Part shown: positions 15,090 to 23,139 of the stretch, one piece after another
Layout: each line of letters opens with the position of its first letter
Numbering within the stretch: the stretch's first letter is position 1
Assembly: GCF_000371965.1 (NCBI RefSeq)
Contig: NZ_AQUO01000002.1
Location: 388,001-452,000, forward strand
Direction: 5' to 3'
DNA from: Paracoccus sp. N5
GTDB taxonomy: Bacteria; Pseudomonadota; Alphaproteobacteria; Rhodobacterales; Rhodobacteraceae
DNA: 64,000 nt
Notes under the pieces: generated by a model
What the model saw: the letters and a program-made list of their open reading frames with translations, nothing else
Databases searched by the model: none
Told to the model about the DNA's origin: nothing
Program-made: the position numbers and the translations under genes

Positions 15090-15905
15090 ATGGGGCAGGG
15101 CATGGATTTTTCGGATGTGAACGCGCGCGGGCTGGTGCTGGTCGGCTGCGGCCGCATGGGCGGCGCGCTGCTGGATGGTTGGCTGAAGACCGGGCTGGCG
15201 GCGGGTTCGGTGCATGTGCTGGACCCGAATCCCCGGGCGGAACTGTCGGATCTGGGTATTTCCGTAAACGGTGAATTGCCCGGGAATCCCGCCGTGCTGG
15301 TCATCGCCGTCAAGCCGCAGATGATGGCGGATGTGCTGCCGCGCCTGGCGGTCGGGGCCGATACGCTGGTCGTCTCGGTCGCGGCGGGGGTGACGATCGC
15401 CGCCTATGAGGCGGCGTTTCCGGCTTCGAGCGTGGTGCGGGCGATGCCGAACACGCCGGCGGCCATCGGCCAGGGCATCACCGCGATCATCGGCAACGCC
15501 AAGGCCGGGGCGGCGCAGATGGACCTGGCCGAGGCGCTGATGGGCGCGGTCGGCCGCGTGGTGCGGCTTCAGGACGAATCGCAGATGGATGCGGTGACGG
15601 CGCTGTCGGGCTCGGGACCGGCCTATGTCTTTCACATGATCGAGGCCATGGCGGCGGCCGGCGCGGCCGAGGGCCTGTCGCCCGAGCTGTCGCTGGCCTT
15701 GGCGCGCGCCACCGTCGCCGGCGCCGGCGCCCTGGCCATGGCCGAGGACGAGGATCCCGCTAAGCTGCGCGAGAATGTCACCTCGCCCGGCGGCACCACG
15801 GCGGCGGGCCTGCGCGAGCTGATGGACCCCGAGACCGGCCTGCCGCCGCTGATGCGCCGCACCGTGGCCGCCGCCGCGGCGCGCGGCCGCGAACTGGGGA
15901 AGTGA
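15090..15905 (+). CDS. proC: Pyrroline-5-carboxylate reductase ProC
   Basis: Last step of proline synthesis: NADPH reduction of 1-pyrroline-5-carboxylate. The 271-residue product has the N-terminal Rossmann motif LVGCGRMGGALLDGW, VVRAMPNTPAAIGQG, and the C-terminal family signature beginning TSPGGTTAAGLRELM (about residue 230). Start is either 15,090 or 15,102; the first gives the usual length and has a weak GAGGCG site. It runs in the same direction as the YbjN gene and the dehydrogenase 13 bp downstream, so the three may form one transcript. Confidence 0.93.
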   Translation: MGQGMDFSDVNARGLVLVGCGRMGGALLDGWLKTGLAAGSVHVLDPNPRAELSDLGISVNGELPGNPAVLVIAVKPQMMADVLPRLAVGADTLVVSVAAGVTIAAYEAAFPASSVVRAMPNTPAAIGQGITAIIGNAKAGAAQMDLAEALMGAVGRVVRLQDESQMDAVTALSGSGPAYVFHMIEAMAAAGAAEGLSPELSLALARATVAGAGALAMAEDEDPAKLRENVTSPGGTTAAGLRELMDPETGLPPLMRRTVAAAAARGRELGK

Positions 15906-15918
15906 GGGAGACAGGCCG

Positions 15919-16869
15919 ATGAAACTTCTGGTCACGCGCCGCATGACCGATGCGGCGGAACAGGCGCTGAAGGCGCGGTTCGAAACCACGATCCTGGATC
16001 GCGACACCGGCTTCTCGGCCGAGGAGGCGGCGCAGGCGCTGGCCGATTACGACGCGATCGTGCCGACGCTGGGCGACCGCTTCATCGCCGAGGCCTTCGC
16101 CCGGGCGCCGCGCTGCCGGCTGCTGGCGAATTTCGGCGCCGGCTATAACCATATCGACGTGGCCGCCGCCGCCGCGGCCGGGGTCGCCGTGACCAATACC
16201 CCCGACGCGGTGACCGAGGCCACCGCCGACATCGCCCTGACGCTGATCCTGATGACCGCCCGCCGCGCCGGCGAGGGCGAGCGCCTGCTGCGGCGCGGCG
16301 CATGGACCGGCTGGCAGCCGACGCAGCTTCTGGGCCGGCATGTCTCGGGCAAGACCGTGGGCATCATCGGCATGGGCCGGATCGGCAAGGCCATCGCCCG
16401 GCGCTGCCATTTCGGCTTTGGCATGGAGGTGGTGTTCCACAACCGCTCGGCCGTCTCCGCGCTGGATTTCCCGGCGCGGCAGGTCGGCGACCTGAAGGAG
16501 CTGCTGGCGCTGTCGGATTTCGCCGTGGTGGCGGTGCCGGGCGGCGCCGGCACCCGGCACCTGATCGGCGCGGCCGAACTGGAACGGCTGGGGCCGCGCG
16601 GCATCCTGGTCAATATTGCCCGCGGCGACGTGGTCCATGAGGCGGCGCTGGTCGAGGCGCTGGCGGCGGGCCGCATCGGTGGCGCCGGGCTCGACGTCTA
16701 TGAGTTCGAGCCGAAGGTGGCGCCCGAGCTCTGCGCCATGGAGAACGTCACCCTGCTGCCGCATCTGGGCACCGCCGCCGAGGAGGTGCGCACCGCCATG
16801 GCCATGCGGGCGATGAACAATCTGCTGGCCTTCGACGAGGGCAGGGCGCTGCCCGACCGGGTGAACTGA
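15919..16869 (+). CDS. D-2-hydroxyacid dehydrogenase (glyoxylate/hydroxypyruvate reductase type)
   Basis: A 316-residue NAD(P)-dependent oxidoreductase of the D-isomer-specific 2-hydroxyacid dehydrogenase family. NFGAGYNHIDVAAAAAAGV starts the catalytic core; VGIIGMGRIGKAIARRC is the dinucleotide-binding loop. LVNIARGDVVHEAALVEAL carries the conserved arginine, and the glutamate and histidine follow in LDVYEFEPKV and LLPHLGTAAEE. The overall likeness is to GyaR/GrhA, but the substrate cannot be fixed by eye. GGGAGACAGGCCG precedes the ATG, 13 bp after proC. Confidence 0.88.
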   Translation: MKLLVTRRMTDAAEQALKARFETTILDRDTGFSAEEAAQALADYDAIVPTLGDRFIAEAFARAPRCRLLANFGAGYNHIDVAAAAAAGVAVTNTPDAVTEATADIALTLILMTARRAGEGERLLRRGAWTGWQPTQLLGRHVSGKTVGIIGMGRIGKAIARRCHFGFGMEVVFHNRSAVSALDFPARQVGDLKELLALSDFAVVAVPGGAGTRHLIGAAELERLGPRGILVNIARGDVVHEAALVEALAAGRIGGAGLDVYEFEPKVAPELCAMENVTLLPHLGTAAEEVRTAMAMRAMNNLLAFDEGRALPDRVN

Positions 16870-16917
16870 CCCGGCCGGCCGGCGCTTTCACCCTGGGCGC
16901 GCGAGGGGTCTGGACGG

Positions 16918-17877
16918 ATGCTTTACAGCCATATCAGTCGGGGCGCCGGGCTCGAGCCGCTGCCCGAGGGCGCGCCCCTGGACGAGGCGCTGTGGATCGA
17001 CCTTTACCGGCCGCTCGATTCGCAGGTCCGCGCCGTCGCTGCGCTGGGCTACGAGATCCCGACCCTGGCCGACATGGAAGAGATCGAGATCTCGAACCGG
17101 CTCTATACCGACAACGGCACCATCTACATGACCGCCGTGCTGCCGGGGCAACTGCCGGACGGCACCCAGGTCGCCATGCCGGTCAGCTTCATCATCGACG
17201 CGCACCGGCTGGTCACCGTGCGCCACCACGCCCCGCGGCCCTTCGAGACCTTCCCGACCCGGGCCGACCGCTCCAGCAGCGGCTGCGGCTCGCCGGCGCG
17301 GCTCTTCCTGGGGCTGATCGAGGAGATCATCGGCCGGCTCGCCGACCTGTCCGAGGGGGTGGCGCGCGCGCTGGACGCGACGGCGGCCCAGGTGCTGACC
17401 ATGACCGCGGCCAGCGACGCGGCCTCGCTGCAGGTCTCGCTGGTGACGGTGGGCCAGCAGGCCGAGCTGATGAGCCGGGTGCGCATGGGGCTGTTGTCGA
17501 TGGACCGCATCCTCGCCTATCACGCGGCGAATTCGGCGCATCAGCCGGAAAGCAGCCGGCTGCGGCCGCAGCATGCCGCGCTGCAACGCGACATCCAGGC
17601 GCTGGAGGTGCATGCCGATTTCCTGGGCTCGCGCATCGCCATGACGGTGGATGCGACCATGGGCATGATCGGCCTGCAGCAGAACGACCGGGTGCGGATC
17701 CTGTCGGTGGTGGCGGCGCTGTTCCTGCCGCCGACGCTGATCGCCAGCATCTACGGCATGAACTTCACCCATATGCCCGAGCTCGAGCTGAGCTGGGGCT
17801 TTCCCATGGCGCTGGGGCTGATGGTCGGTTCGGCCGTCGTCACCTTCCTGGTGCTGAAGTGGAAGAACTGGCTCTAG
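16918..17877 (+). CDS. corA: CorA-family divalent metal ion transporter
   Basis: A 319-residue protein with a large cytoplasmic N-terminal domain, long helices (about residues 150-260) and two C-terminal transmembrane segments joined by the CorA selectivity loop. The first ends in the GMN motif at residues 280-282 (SIYGMNF), followed by a short acidic loop (MPELELSW) and a second helix ending in KWKNWL. CorA proteins form pentamers that import Mg2+ (also Co2+ or Ni2+). A ZntB-like role cannot be excluded. Its stop overlaps the convergent DUF1045 gene by 4 bp. Confidence 0.88.
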   Translation: MLYSHISRGAGLEPLPEGAPLDEALWIDLYRPLDSQVRAVAALGYEIPTLADMEEIEISNRLYTDNGTIYMTAVLPGQLPDGTQVAMPVSFIIDAHRLVTVRHHAPRPFETFPTRADRSSSGCGSPARLFLGLIEEIIGRLADLSEGVARALDATAAQVLTMTAASDAASLQVSLVTVGQQAELMSRVRMGLLSMDRILAYHAANSAHQPESSRLRPQHAALQRDIQALEVHADFLGSRIAMTVDATMGMIGLQQNDRVRILSVVAALFLPPTLIASIYGMNFTHMPELELSWGFPMALGLMVGSAVVTFLVLKWKNWL

Positions 17878-18548
17878 CCGCGCAGCGGCACCTCCTCGAC
17901 CAGGTGGAAGAAGCCCTCCTCATCCTCGCCCATCAGCGCGACCGCCTCGACCGGCATGGGCCGGACGATCAGCGGCGCCAGATGCGGCGCCAGCGCCAGG
18001 CGCAGCGCCTCGGCCAAGGGCGCAGAAAGCTGGTTCGAGAGCGTCAGGTGATACTGGAACAGCTCCAGCACGAAGGGATAGCCCCAATGGTCCAGATGGG
18101 CGCGGGCCTGCGGCGGCAGGGCGTCCGGGTTGCGGCGGTCGCGCTCGGCCCCGGTCAGGGGCGCGCGAAAGATGTCGAGCCGCGTCACCAGCGCCGATTC
18201 CAGCGCCAGCAGTTCGGGCGGCTGCCGGCGCGGGCGCAACGTCAGGAAGCCCCAGTCGATGCGCGGCTCGAGCGCCAGCGCAAAGGGCGCCAGGGGATCG
18301 CAGGCCAGCCGCAGCGCCAGGGCCAGCTCCTCGGGCCTGCGGCCTTCGGCCAGCCGGAACGGTGCCTTCAGCGTGGCATGGAAGCCATAGCGGCGCGGCG
18401 CTTCGGTCAGGGCCTCGGCCTCGGGCGGCAGGCCGTCCGGGCGCAGATGCACCAGGCCGTTGCGTGCGTCCCAGCCCAGCCAGGCGCTGCCGAAATCGCC
18501 AAGCGCGCCGCCGGGCAGGTGATAGACCGCATAGCGCCGGAACCGCAT
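17874..18548 (-). CDS. DUF1045 family 2H phosphoesterase-like protein
   Basis: A 224-residue protein beginning MRFRRYAVYHLPGGALGDFG. The two H-x-T-type motifs of the 2H phosphodiesterase superfamily are present: YGFHATLKAPF (His57) and FQYHLTLS (His167). DUF1045 proteins are usually annotated as phosphonate-metabolism proteins because many sit beside phn genes, where ring-opening of a cyclic phosphate is expected. No phn gene is present here, so the substrate is unknown. It is convergent with corA and divergent from the DUF475 gene across 85 bp. Confidence 0.8.
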   Translation of the reverse strand: MRFRRYAVYHLPGGALGDFGSAWLGWDARNGLVHLRPDGLPPEAEALTEAPRRYGFHATLKAPFRLAEGRRPEELALALRLACDPLAPFALALEPRIDWGFLTLRPRRQPPELLALESALVTRLDIFRAPLTGAERDRRNPDALPPQARAHLDHWGYPFVLELFQYHLTLSNQLSAPLAEALRLALAPHLAPLIVRPMPVEAVALMGEDEEGFFHLVEEVPLRG

Positions 18549-18633
18549 CGCGCACCTCCAAAGCGGGCCTTGCCTTGCCCGCCGTCATGGCAGAGCCTAT
18601 GACCTGGCCAACCGCCGCACAAGGACAGCCCGG

Positions 18634-19704
18634 ATGAGATCGACCCTCAGCTACATGATCTGGCCCTTCATCGTGACCGGCATCGGCCTGGCGCTGGCCG
18701 CGGCCTTGGGCTGGCAGTACAGCGGCACCGGCGGCGGCGCGCTGGGCTTCTTCCTGATCGCGGCCATCCTCGCGGTGCTGGAAATCTCGCTGTCCTTCGA
18801 CAATGCCATCGTGAACGCGCAGAAGCTGAAGCAGATGACGCCGAAATGGCAGCACCGCTTCCTGACCTGGGGCATCGTCATCGCGGTCTTCGGCATGCGG
18901 GTGATCTTTCCGCTGCTGGTGGTGGTCATCGCCGCCCGCCTCGCGCCATGGCAGGCGCTGCGCCTGGCCGCGACCCGGCCGCAGGAATATTCCGAGATCA
19001 TCCACCAGGCGCATCTGCCCATCGCGGCCTTCGGCGGCGCCTTCCTGATGCTGGTGGCGCTGAACTATTTCTTCGACGAGGCCAAGGATGTCGACTGGAT
19101 CAAGGGCGTCGAATCCTTCCTGCGCCGCCTGGGCGAGATCCGCGGCATGGAGATCGGCTTCGTGCTGATCTGCATGCTGGCGATCCTGCACTGGCTGCCC
19201 GATGACCGCGAACATACCTTCATCATCGCGGCGGTCTGGGGCGTGATCACCTATCTCGGCGTCGACATGCTGGGCCATGTGCTGGACCGCTGGGGCGGTG
19301 GGCCGAGTTCGGGCGACATGGCGCGCGGCGGCCTCGGTGCCTTTCTCTATCTCGAGGTGCTGGACGCCTCCTTCAGCTTCGACGGGGTGATCGGTGCCTT
19401 CGCCCTGACGCAGAACCTGTTCCTGATCGCCATCGGCCTGGGCATCGGCGCGATGTATGTGCGCTCGATGACGGTGATGCTGGTCGAGCGCGGCACGCTG
19501 GCGGCCTTTCGCTATCTCGAGCACGGCGCCTTCTGGTCGATCCTGGTGCTGTCGGTGCTGATGTTCGTTCAGACCCTGCGCCCGATCCCCGAGGCCGTGA
19601 CCGGCCTTCTGGGCGCCTGCTTCATCGGCATGGCCTTCATCAGCTCGGTGGCCTGGCGCCGCCGCCACCCGCAAGCCGCCCGGGAAAGCCTCGACAAGGA
19701 CTGA
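18634..19704 (+). CDS. DUF475 (TerC-like) integral membrane protein
   Basis: A 356-residue protein with about nine transmembrane segments. Two acidic intramembrane motifs, VLEISLSFDNAIVNA (about residues 48-62) and YLEVLDASFSFDGVIGAFAL, are the paired hallmarks of the TerC/Alx superfamily of putative metal exporters. The central loop holds DEAKDVDWIKGVESFLRRLG, typical of DUF475. Members have been linked to manganese efflux and tellurite phenotypes; no direct role is established for DUF475. Its 3' end faces a set of nested inverted repeats. Confidence 0.83.
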   Translation: MRSTLSYMIWPFIVTGIGLALAAALGWQYSGTGGGALGFFLIAAILAVLEISLSFDNAIVNAQKLKQMTPKWQHRFLTWGIVIAVFGMRVIFPLLVVVIAARLAPWQALRLAATRPQEYSEIIHQAHLPIAAFGGAFLMLVALNYFFDEAKDVDWIKGVESFLRRLGEIRGMEIGFVLICMLAILHWLPDDREHTFIIAAVWGVITYLGVDMLGHVLDRWGGGPSSGDMARGGLGAFLYLEVLDASFSFDGVIGAFALTQNLFLIAIGLGIGAMYVRSMTVMLVERGTLAAFRYLEHGAFWSILVLSVLMFVQTLRPIPEAVTGLLGACFIGMAFISSVAWRRRHPQAARESLDKD

Positions 19705-19726
19705 GCCGGGGGCACCCGCCTCGGCC

Positions 19727-19920
19727 TTCTTTGCTCCGCCAAATACCCCGGCAACCGCGCCAGCCGCGGGGCGGCGCCGGGTAGCCCCTGGCGCTTCACC
19801 GTTTTGCAAATACCCCTGCGACCGTGCCGGGATGCCCTGTTGCAGGGGTATTTCAGGAGCAAAGAAATCATGCCGTCCGGCCTCGGCGCCGGATGGGTAT
19901 TTGCAAAACGGTGAAAGCGC
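19727..19920. repeat. Nested inverted repeats built on a GGGTATTT module
   Basis: Four copies of a GGGTATTT-centred module lie in 194 bp, two facing left and then two facing right. An outer-inner pair with the same spelling is 19,795-19,815 (TTCACCGTTTTGCAAATACCC) against its perfect 21-bp complement at 19,895-19,915. A second imperfect pair is CTTCTTTGCTCC..AAATACCCC at 19,727-19,749 and GGGGTATTTCAGGAGCAAAGAAA at 19,845-19,867. The block fills the gap between the convergent DUF475 and aminopeptidase genes and could act as a two-way terminator or be a dispersed palindromic element. Confidence 0.75.
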
Positions 19921-19932
19921 CGGGCCGGGTCG

Positions 19933-21750
19933 TCAGGCGCCGCCGCCCAGCGGCCGGGTCGCGAGATAGAGCCAGTCGCGGGTGGCGTCCGGGACCAGCG
20001 GCGCGATCCTGTCGAAGACCTCGGCGTGATAGGCGTCGAGCCAGGCGCGCTCGTCCTGCGACAGCAGCGCGGGATCGATCAGGCGGCGGTCGATCGGGGC
20101 GAAGGTCAGGGTCTCGAAGCCCAGCATGGCGCGACCGTCGGCGCTTTCGCGCGGCTCGACCACGACCAGATTCTCGATGCGGATGCCGAATGCGCCCTCG
20201 CGGTAATAGCCGGGTTCGTTCGACAGGATCATGCCGGGGGCCAGCGGGATCTCGGAGATGCGCGAGATCCGCACCGGCCCTTCATGCACCGACAGGCCCG
20301 CGCCGACACCGTGGCCGGTGCCGTGGTCGTAGTCCATGCCCTCGGACCAGAGCGGCGCGCGCGCCAGCGCGTCGATGTGGCAACCCGCGACCCCTTGCGG
20401 GAATTGCGCCCGCGACACCGCGATCATGCCTTGCAGCACCCTTGTATAGGGCCGGCGCACACCGGCATCGACCGGCCCCATCGCCAGGGTGCGGGTGATG
20501 TCGGTGGTGCCCATGGCATATTGGCCGCCGGAATCGACCAGCAGCACCTGGCCGGGCAGGATGCGCAAGTCGCTGGCGCGGCTGACATGGTAATGCGGGA
20601 TCGCGGCATGCGGCCCGGTGGCCGAGATGGTGTCGAAGCTGATGTCGAGGATGCCGCGCGCCCGGCGCAGTTCCTCGAGCTTTTCGGCGACGCCGATCTC
20701 GGTCAGCGGCTGCGCGTCCAGCTGCGGGGCGCGGCTGTCGAGCCAGTGCAGCAGTTCGGTCACCGCGGCGCCGTCCAGCAGATGCGCCTCGCGCATGCCG
20801 GCGATCTCGGCCGGGTTCTTCTGCGCCTTCGGCAGGATCACCGGGTCGGGGCCCTCGGCGATGGGGGTGTTCATGCTTTCGATCAGCGTGAAGACCTGGT
20901 CGGGCGCGCTGGCCGGATCGGCCCGCACCGGACCGGAGAGATTGGTCAGCGCCGGGGTCAGCGCCTCGGGCGGCAGGATCGAGACCGCGTTGCCAAGCGC
21001 CGCCCGCACCTCGGCGCCGAATTTCGCCGGATTGGCGAAGACCGCGACATGGCCGTCGTCCTCGATGATGGCAAAGCCCTGCACCACCGGGTTCCTGGGC
21101 ACGTCGGCGCCGCGGATGTTCAGAAGCCAGCTCAGCGAATCGGGCAGGGTCAGCACCGCCGCGCGCTGGCCGGCCGCGCGCAGGGCGGCGGCGATGCGGG
21201 CGCGCTTCTCGGCCGCCGTCTCGCCCGCCACCGCATCGGGCCACAGCCGCACCGCGCCCAGCGGCGGCTCGGGCTGGCCCTGCCAGATCGCATCGACCGG
21301 ATTGTGCTCGACCGCGATCAGCGCGATGCCCGAGCCGGCCAGGCCCTGTTCCAGCGTGCGGATCTCGGCGCGGCTGTGCAGCCAGGGGTCATAGCCGATG
21401 CGGCCGCCCTCGGGCAGGGCCTCGCGCAGCCAGGTGGCGGGCTTCACCTCGGGCCAGGGCACCGGGGTGAAGGCGGCGGCGTCGACCTCGGCCTTGACCT
21501 GGACCCGGTAGCGGCCGTCGATGAAGACGCCGGCGCGGTCCGGGGTGACGATGCAGAAGCCGGCGCTGCCGGTGAAGCCGGTCAGCCAGGCCAGCCGCGC
21601 GTCGCGGGCCGCGACATATTCGCCCTGATGCGCATCGGCGCGCGGCACCAGGAAGCCGTCGAGTGCGCGCGCCGCCAGCTCGCGCCGCAGCGCCTCCAGC
21701 CGCGGGGGGTGCAGGGCCGGATCGGAATCGCTGTCATAGGTCTGAAACAT
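19933..21750 (-). CDS. pepP: Aminopeptidase P family (M24B) Xaa-Pro aminopeptidase
   Basis: A 605-residue cytoplasmic metallopeptidase with two creatinase-like N-terminal domains and a C-terminal pita-bread domain, the size of the long, eukaryote-like X-prolyl aminopeptidases. Metal ligands are visible in VLLVDSGGQYAMGTTDITRT (two aspartates), GTGHGVGAGLSVHEGP (histidine), LSNEPGYYREGAFGIRIEN (two glutamates). SWLLNIRGADVPRNPV is typical of the N-terminal region. The enzyme removes N-terminal residues before proline. It faces DUF475 across the inverted repeats. Confidence 0.92.
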   Translation of the reverse strand: MFQTYDSDSDPALHPPRLEALRRELAARALDGFLVPRADAHQGEYVAARDARLAWLTGFTGSAGFCIVTPDRAGVFIDGRYRVQVKAEVDAAAFTPVPWPEVKPATWLREALPEGGRIGYDPWLHSRAEIRTLEQGLAGSGIALIAVEHNPVDAIWQGQPEPPLGAVRLWPDAVAGETAAEKRARIAAALRAAGQRAAVLTLPDSLSWLLNIRGADVPRNPVVQGFAIIEDDGHVAVFANPAKFGAEVRAALGNAVSILPPEALTPALTNLSGPVRADPASAPDQVFTLIESMNTPIAEGPDPVILPKAQKNPAEIAGMREAHLLDGAAVTELLHWLDSRAPQLDAQPLTEIGVAEKLEELRRARGILDISFDTISATGPHAAIPHYHVSRASDLRILPGQVLLVDSGGQYAMGTTDITRTLAMGPVDAGVRRPYTRVLQGMIAVSRAQFPQGVAGCHIDALARAPLWSEGMDYDHGTGHGVGAGLSVHEGPVRISRISEIPLAPGMILSNEPGYYREGAFGIRIENLVVVEPRESADGRAMLGFETLTFAPIDRRLIDPALLSQDERAWLDAYHAEVFDRIAPLVPDATRDWLYLATRPLGGGA

Positions 21751-21792
21751 CGGGTTGTCCTGGGGCTGTGCTGTCGTCTTGGCCCGCCCGTC

Positions 21793-23058
21793 TTACCCCC
21801 GCGCGGGGCTGGGTTCCAGCGCCTCGCACGCGCCGGGGACGGTGCGGGCCAGCCCGTCGGCCACCGCCTCGGCGCTGCGGCGGTGGTGGAAGGCGGCCGC
21901 GACCTTGGCGCGCGAGGCCCGGGCCAGCCGGCGCGCGCCCTCGGGGTCGGCGTAAAGCCCGGCGATCGCCTCGGCCATCACCTCGGGCGCCTCGGCCGGC
22001 ACCAGGATCGCGTCCTGGCCCGAGGCGATCAGCTCGTGATTGCCGCCGACATCGGTGACGACCACCGGCATTTCCATCGCCATCGCCTCCATGATCGCGA
22101 CCGAGATGCCCTCGTTCAGGCTGGCGAGCGCGAAGACATGCGCGCGCTCCAGCCCCGCGCGCACCCGGTCCTCGCTGACGGCGCCCAGCAGGGTGACCGC
22201 GTCGCCCAGGCCCTTCCCGGCGATCAGCGCGTCGAGCTGGCGGTGATAGCCCGAACCGCCCTGTTCATCCTCGCCGGCGATCTCCAGCCGGGCGTCGATG
22301 CCTTGCGCGCGCAAGATCTCGACCGTGCGGATCAGGTGGTCGTGGCCCTTGACCGCGTTCAGCCGGCCGCAGGAAAACAGGCGCAGCGGCTCGTCCGGTG
22401 CCGGCGGCTGCCAGGGCGCGGCGCGGCGGATCTGCGACAGATCCACCCCCATCGGCGCGATATTCACCACCGCCGGCAGGTCCGGGCCGATGTCGCGCTG
22501 CGCCACGCCGGTCAGCAGGCGCGAGATGATGGTGGCGAAGCGGGCATGGCGCCATTTCTGGCGCTGGTTCGGGCCATAGCCCTCCAGCGTCGGGCCGTGC
22601 AGCGTCAGGCTGTAGCTCGGCCCGCCCAGCCGCTCGGCGAACATGGCGATGTTCAGGCTGTCGGCGCAGCTGTGGACATGGACGTGGCTCCAGCCCTGCT
22701 CGCGCGCGATGCGCTTCAGCCGCGCGCCCATGGCGAGCAGCGCCAGCATCCGCGCCCGGCCCTTCACGCCCGGCGCCTCGGCCGTCAGCGCCGCGCCGAA
22801 GCCCCGCGCCCAGCCCAGGGGCCCCGAGCGCAGGAACTCCGTCACGATTCCCAGCGCGCCGCCCTGCAGCGGCATCAGATAGCGCGTCCGCGCCTGCGCC
22901 TCGGCAGCCCAGGCATGCGAGGCGACCTTGCGCGGCGGCGGCCGGGTCGAGACCAGGTCGGCCTCGATCCCCAGTTCGGCCAGCGCCTGCCGCTCGCGCC
23001 ACAGGAAGATATGCGTCTGGCCCGGAAACTCGGGGATGAAGAAACCAATCTTGAGCAC
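21793..23058 (-). CDS. GT4-family glycosyltransferase
   Basis: A 421-residue GT-B enzyme. IGFFIPEFPGQTHIFLWRER opens the acceptor domain; LFSCGRLNAVKGHDHLIRTV, LEIAGEDEQGG and the E-x7-E block ALASLNEGISVAIMEAMAM form the nucleotide-sugar-binding half typical of GT4. Such proteins usually build exopolysaccharide or lipopolysaccharide. MHP-like variants of the N-terminus (PGQTHIFLWRE) suggest the colanic acid/exopolysaccharide group. It stands alone between pepP and cobT with no other polysaccharide gene, so its product is unknown. Confidence 0.82.
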   Translation of the reverse strand: MLKIGFFIPEFPGQTHIFLWRERQALAELGIEADLVSTRPPPRKVASHAWAAEAQARTRYLMPLQGGALGIVTEFLRSGPLGWARGFGAALTAEAPGVKGRARMLALLAMGARLKRIAREQGWSHVHVHSCADSLNIAMFAERLGGPSYSLTLHGPTLEGYGPNQRQKWRHARFATIISRLLTGVAQRDIGPDLPAVVNIAPMGVDLSQIRRAAPWQPPAPDEPLRLFSCGRLNAVKGHDHLIRTVEILRAQGIDARLEIAGEDEQGGSGYHRQLDALIAGKGLGDAVTLLGAVSEDRVRAGLERAHVFALASLNEGISVAIMEAMAMEMPVVVTDVGGNHELIASGQDAILVPAEAPEVMAEAIAGLYADPEGARRLARASRAKVAAAFHHRRSAEAVADGLARTVPGACEALEPSPARG

Positions 23059-23139
23059 CTGAAAACCCGCAACAATACCCGTCCCGGAGGAGTGGTCGCA
23101 CGGGACGGGGGCGCAATCAAGCAGGCGGAAAGGACAGGC

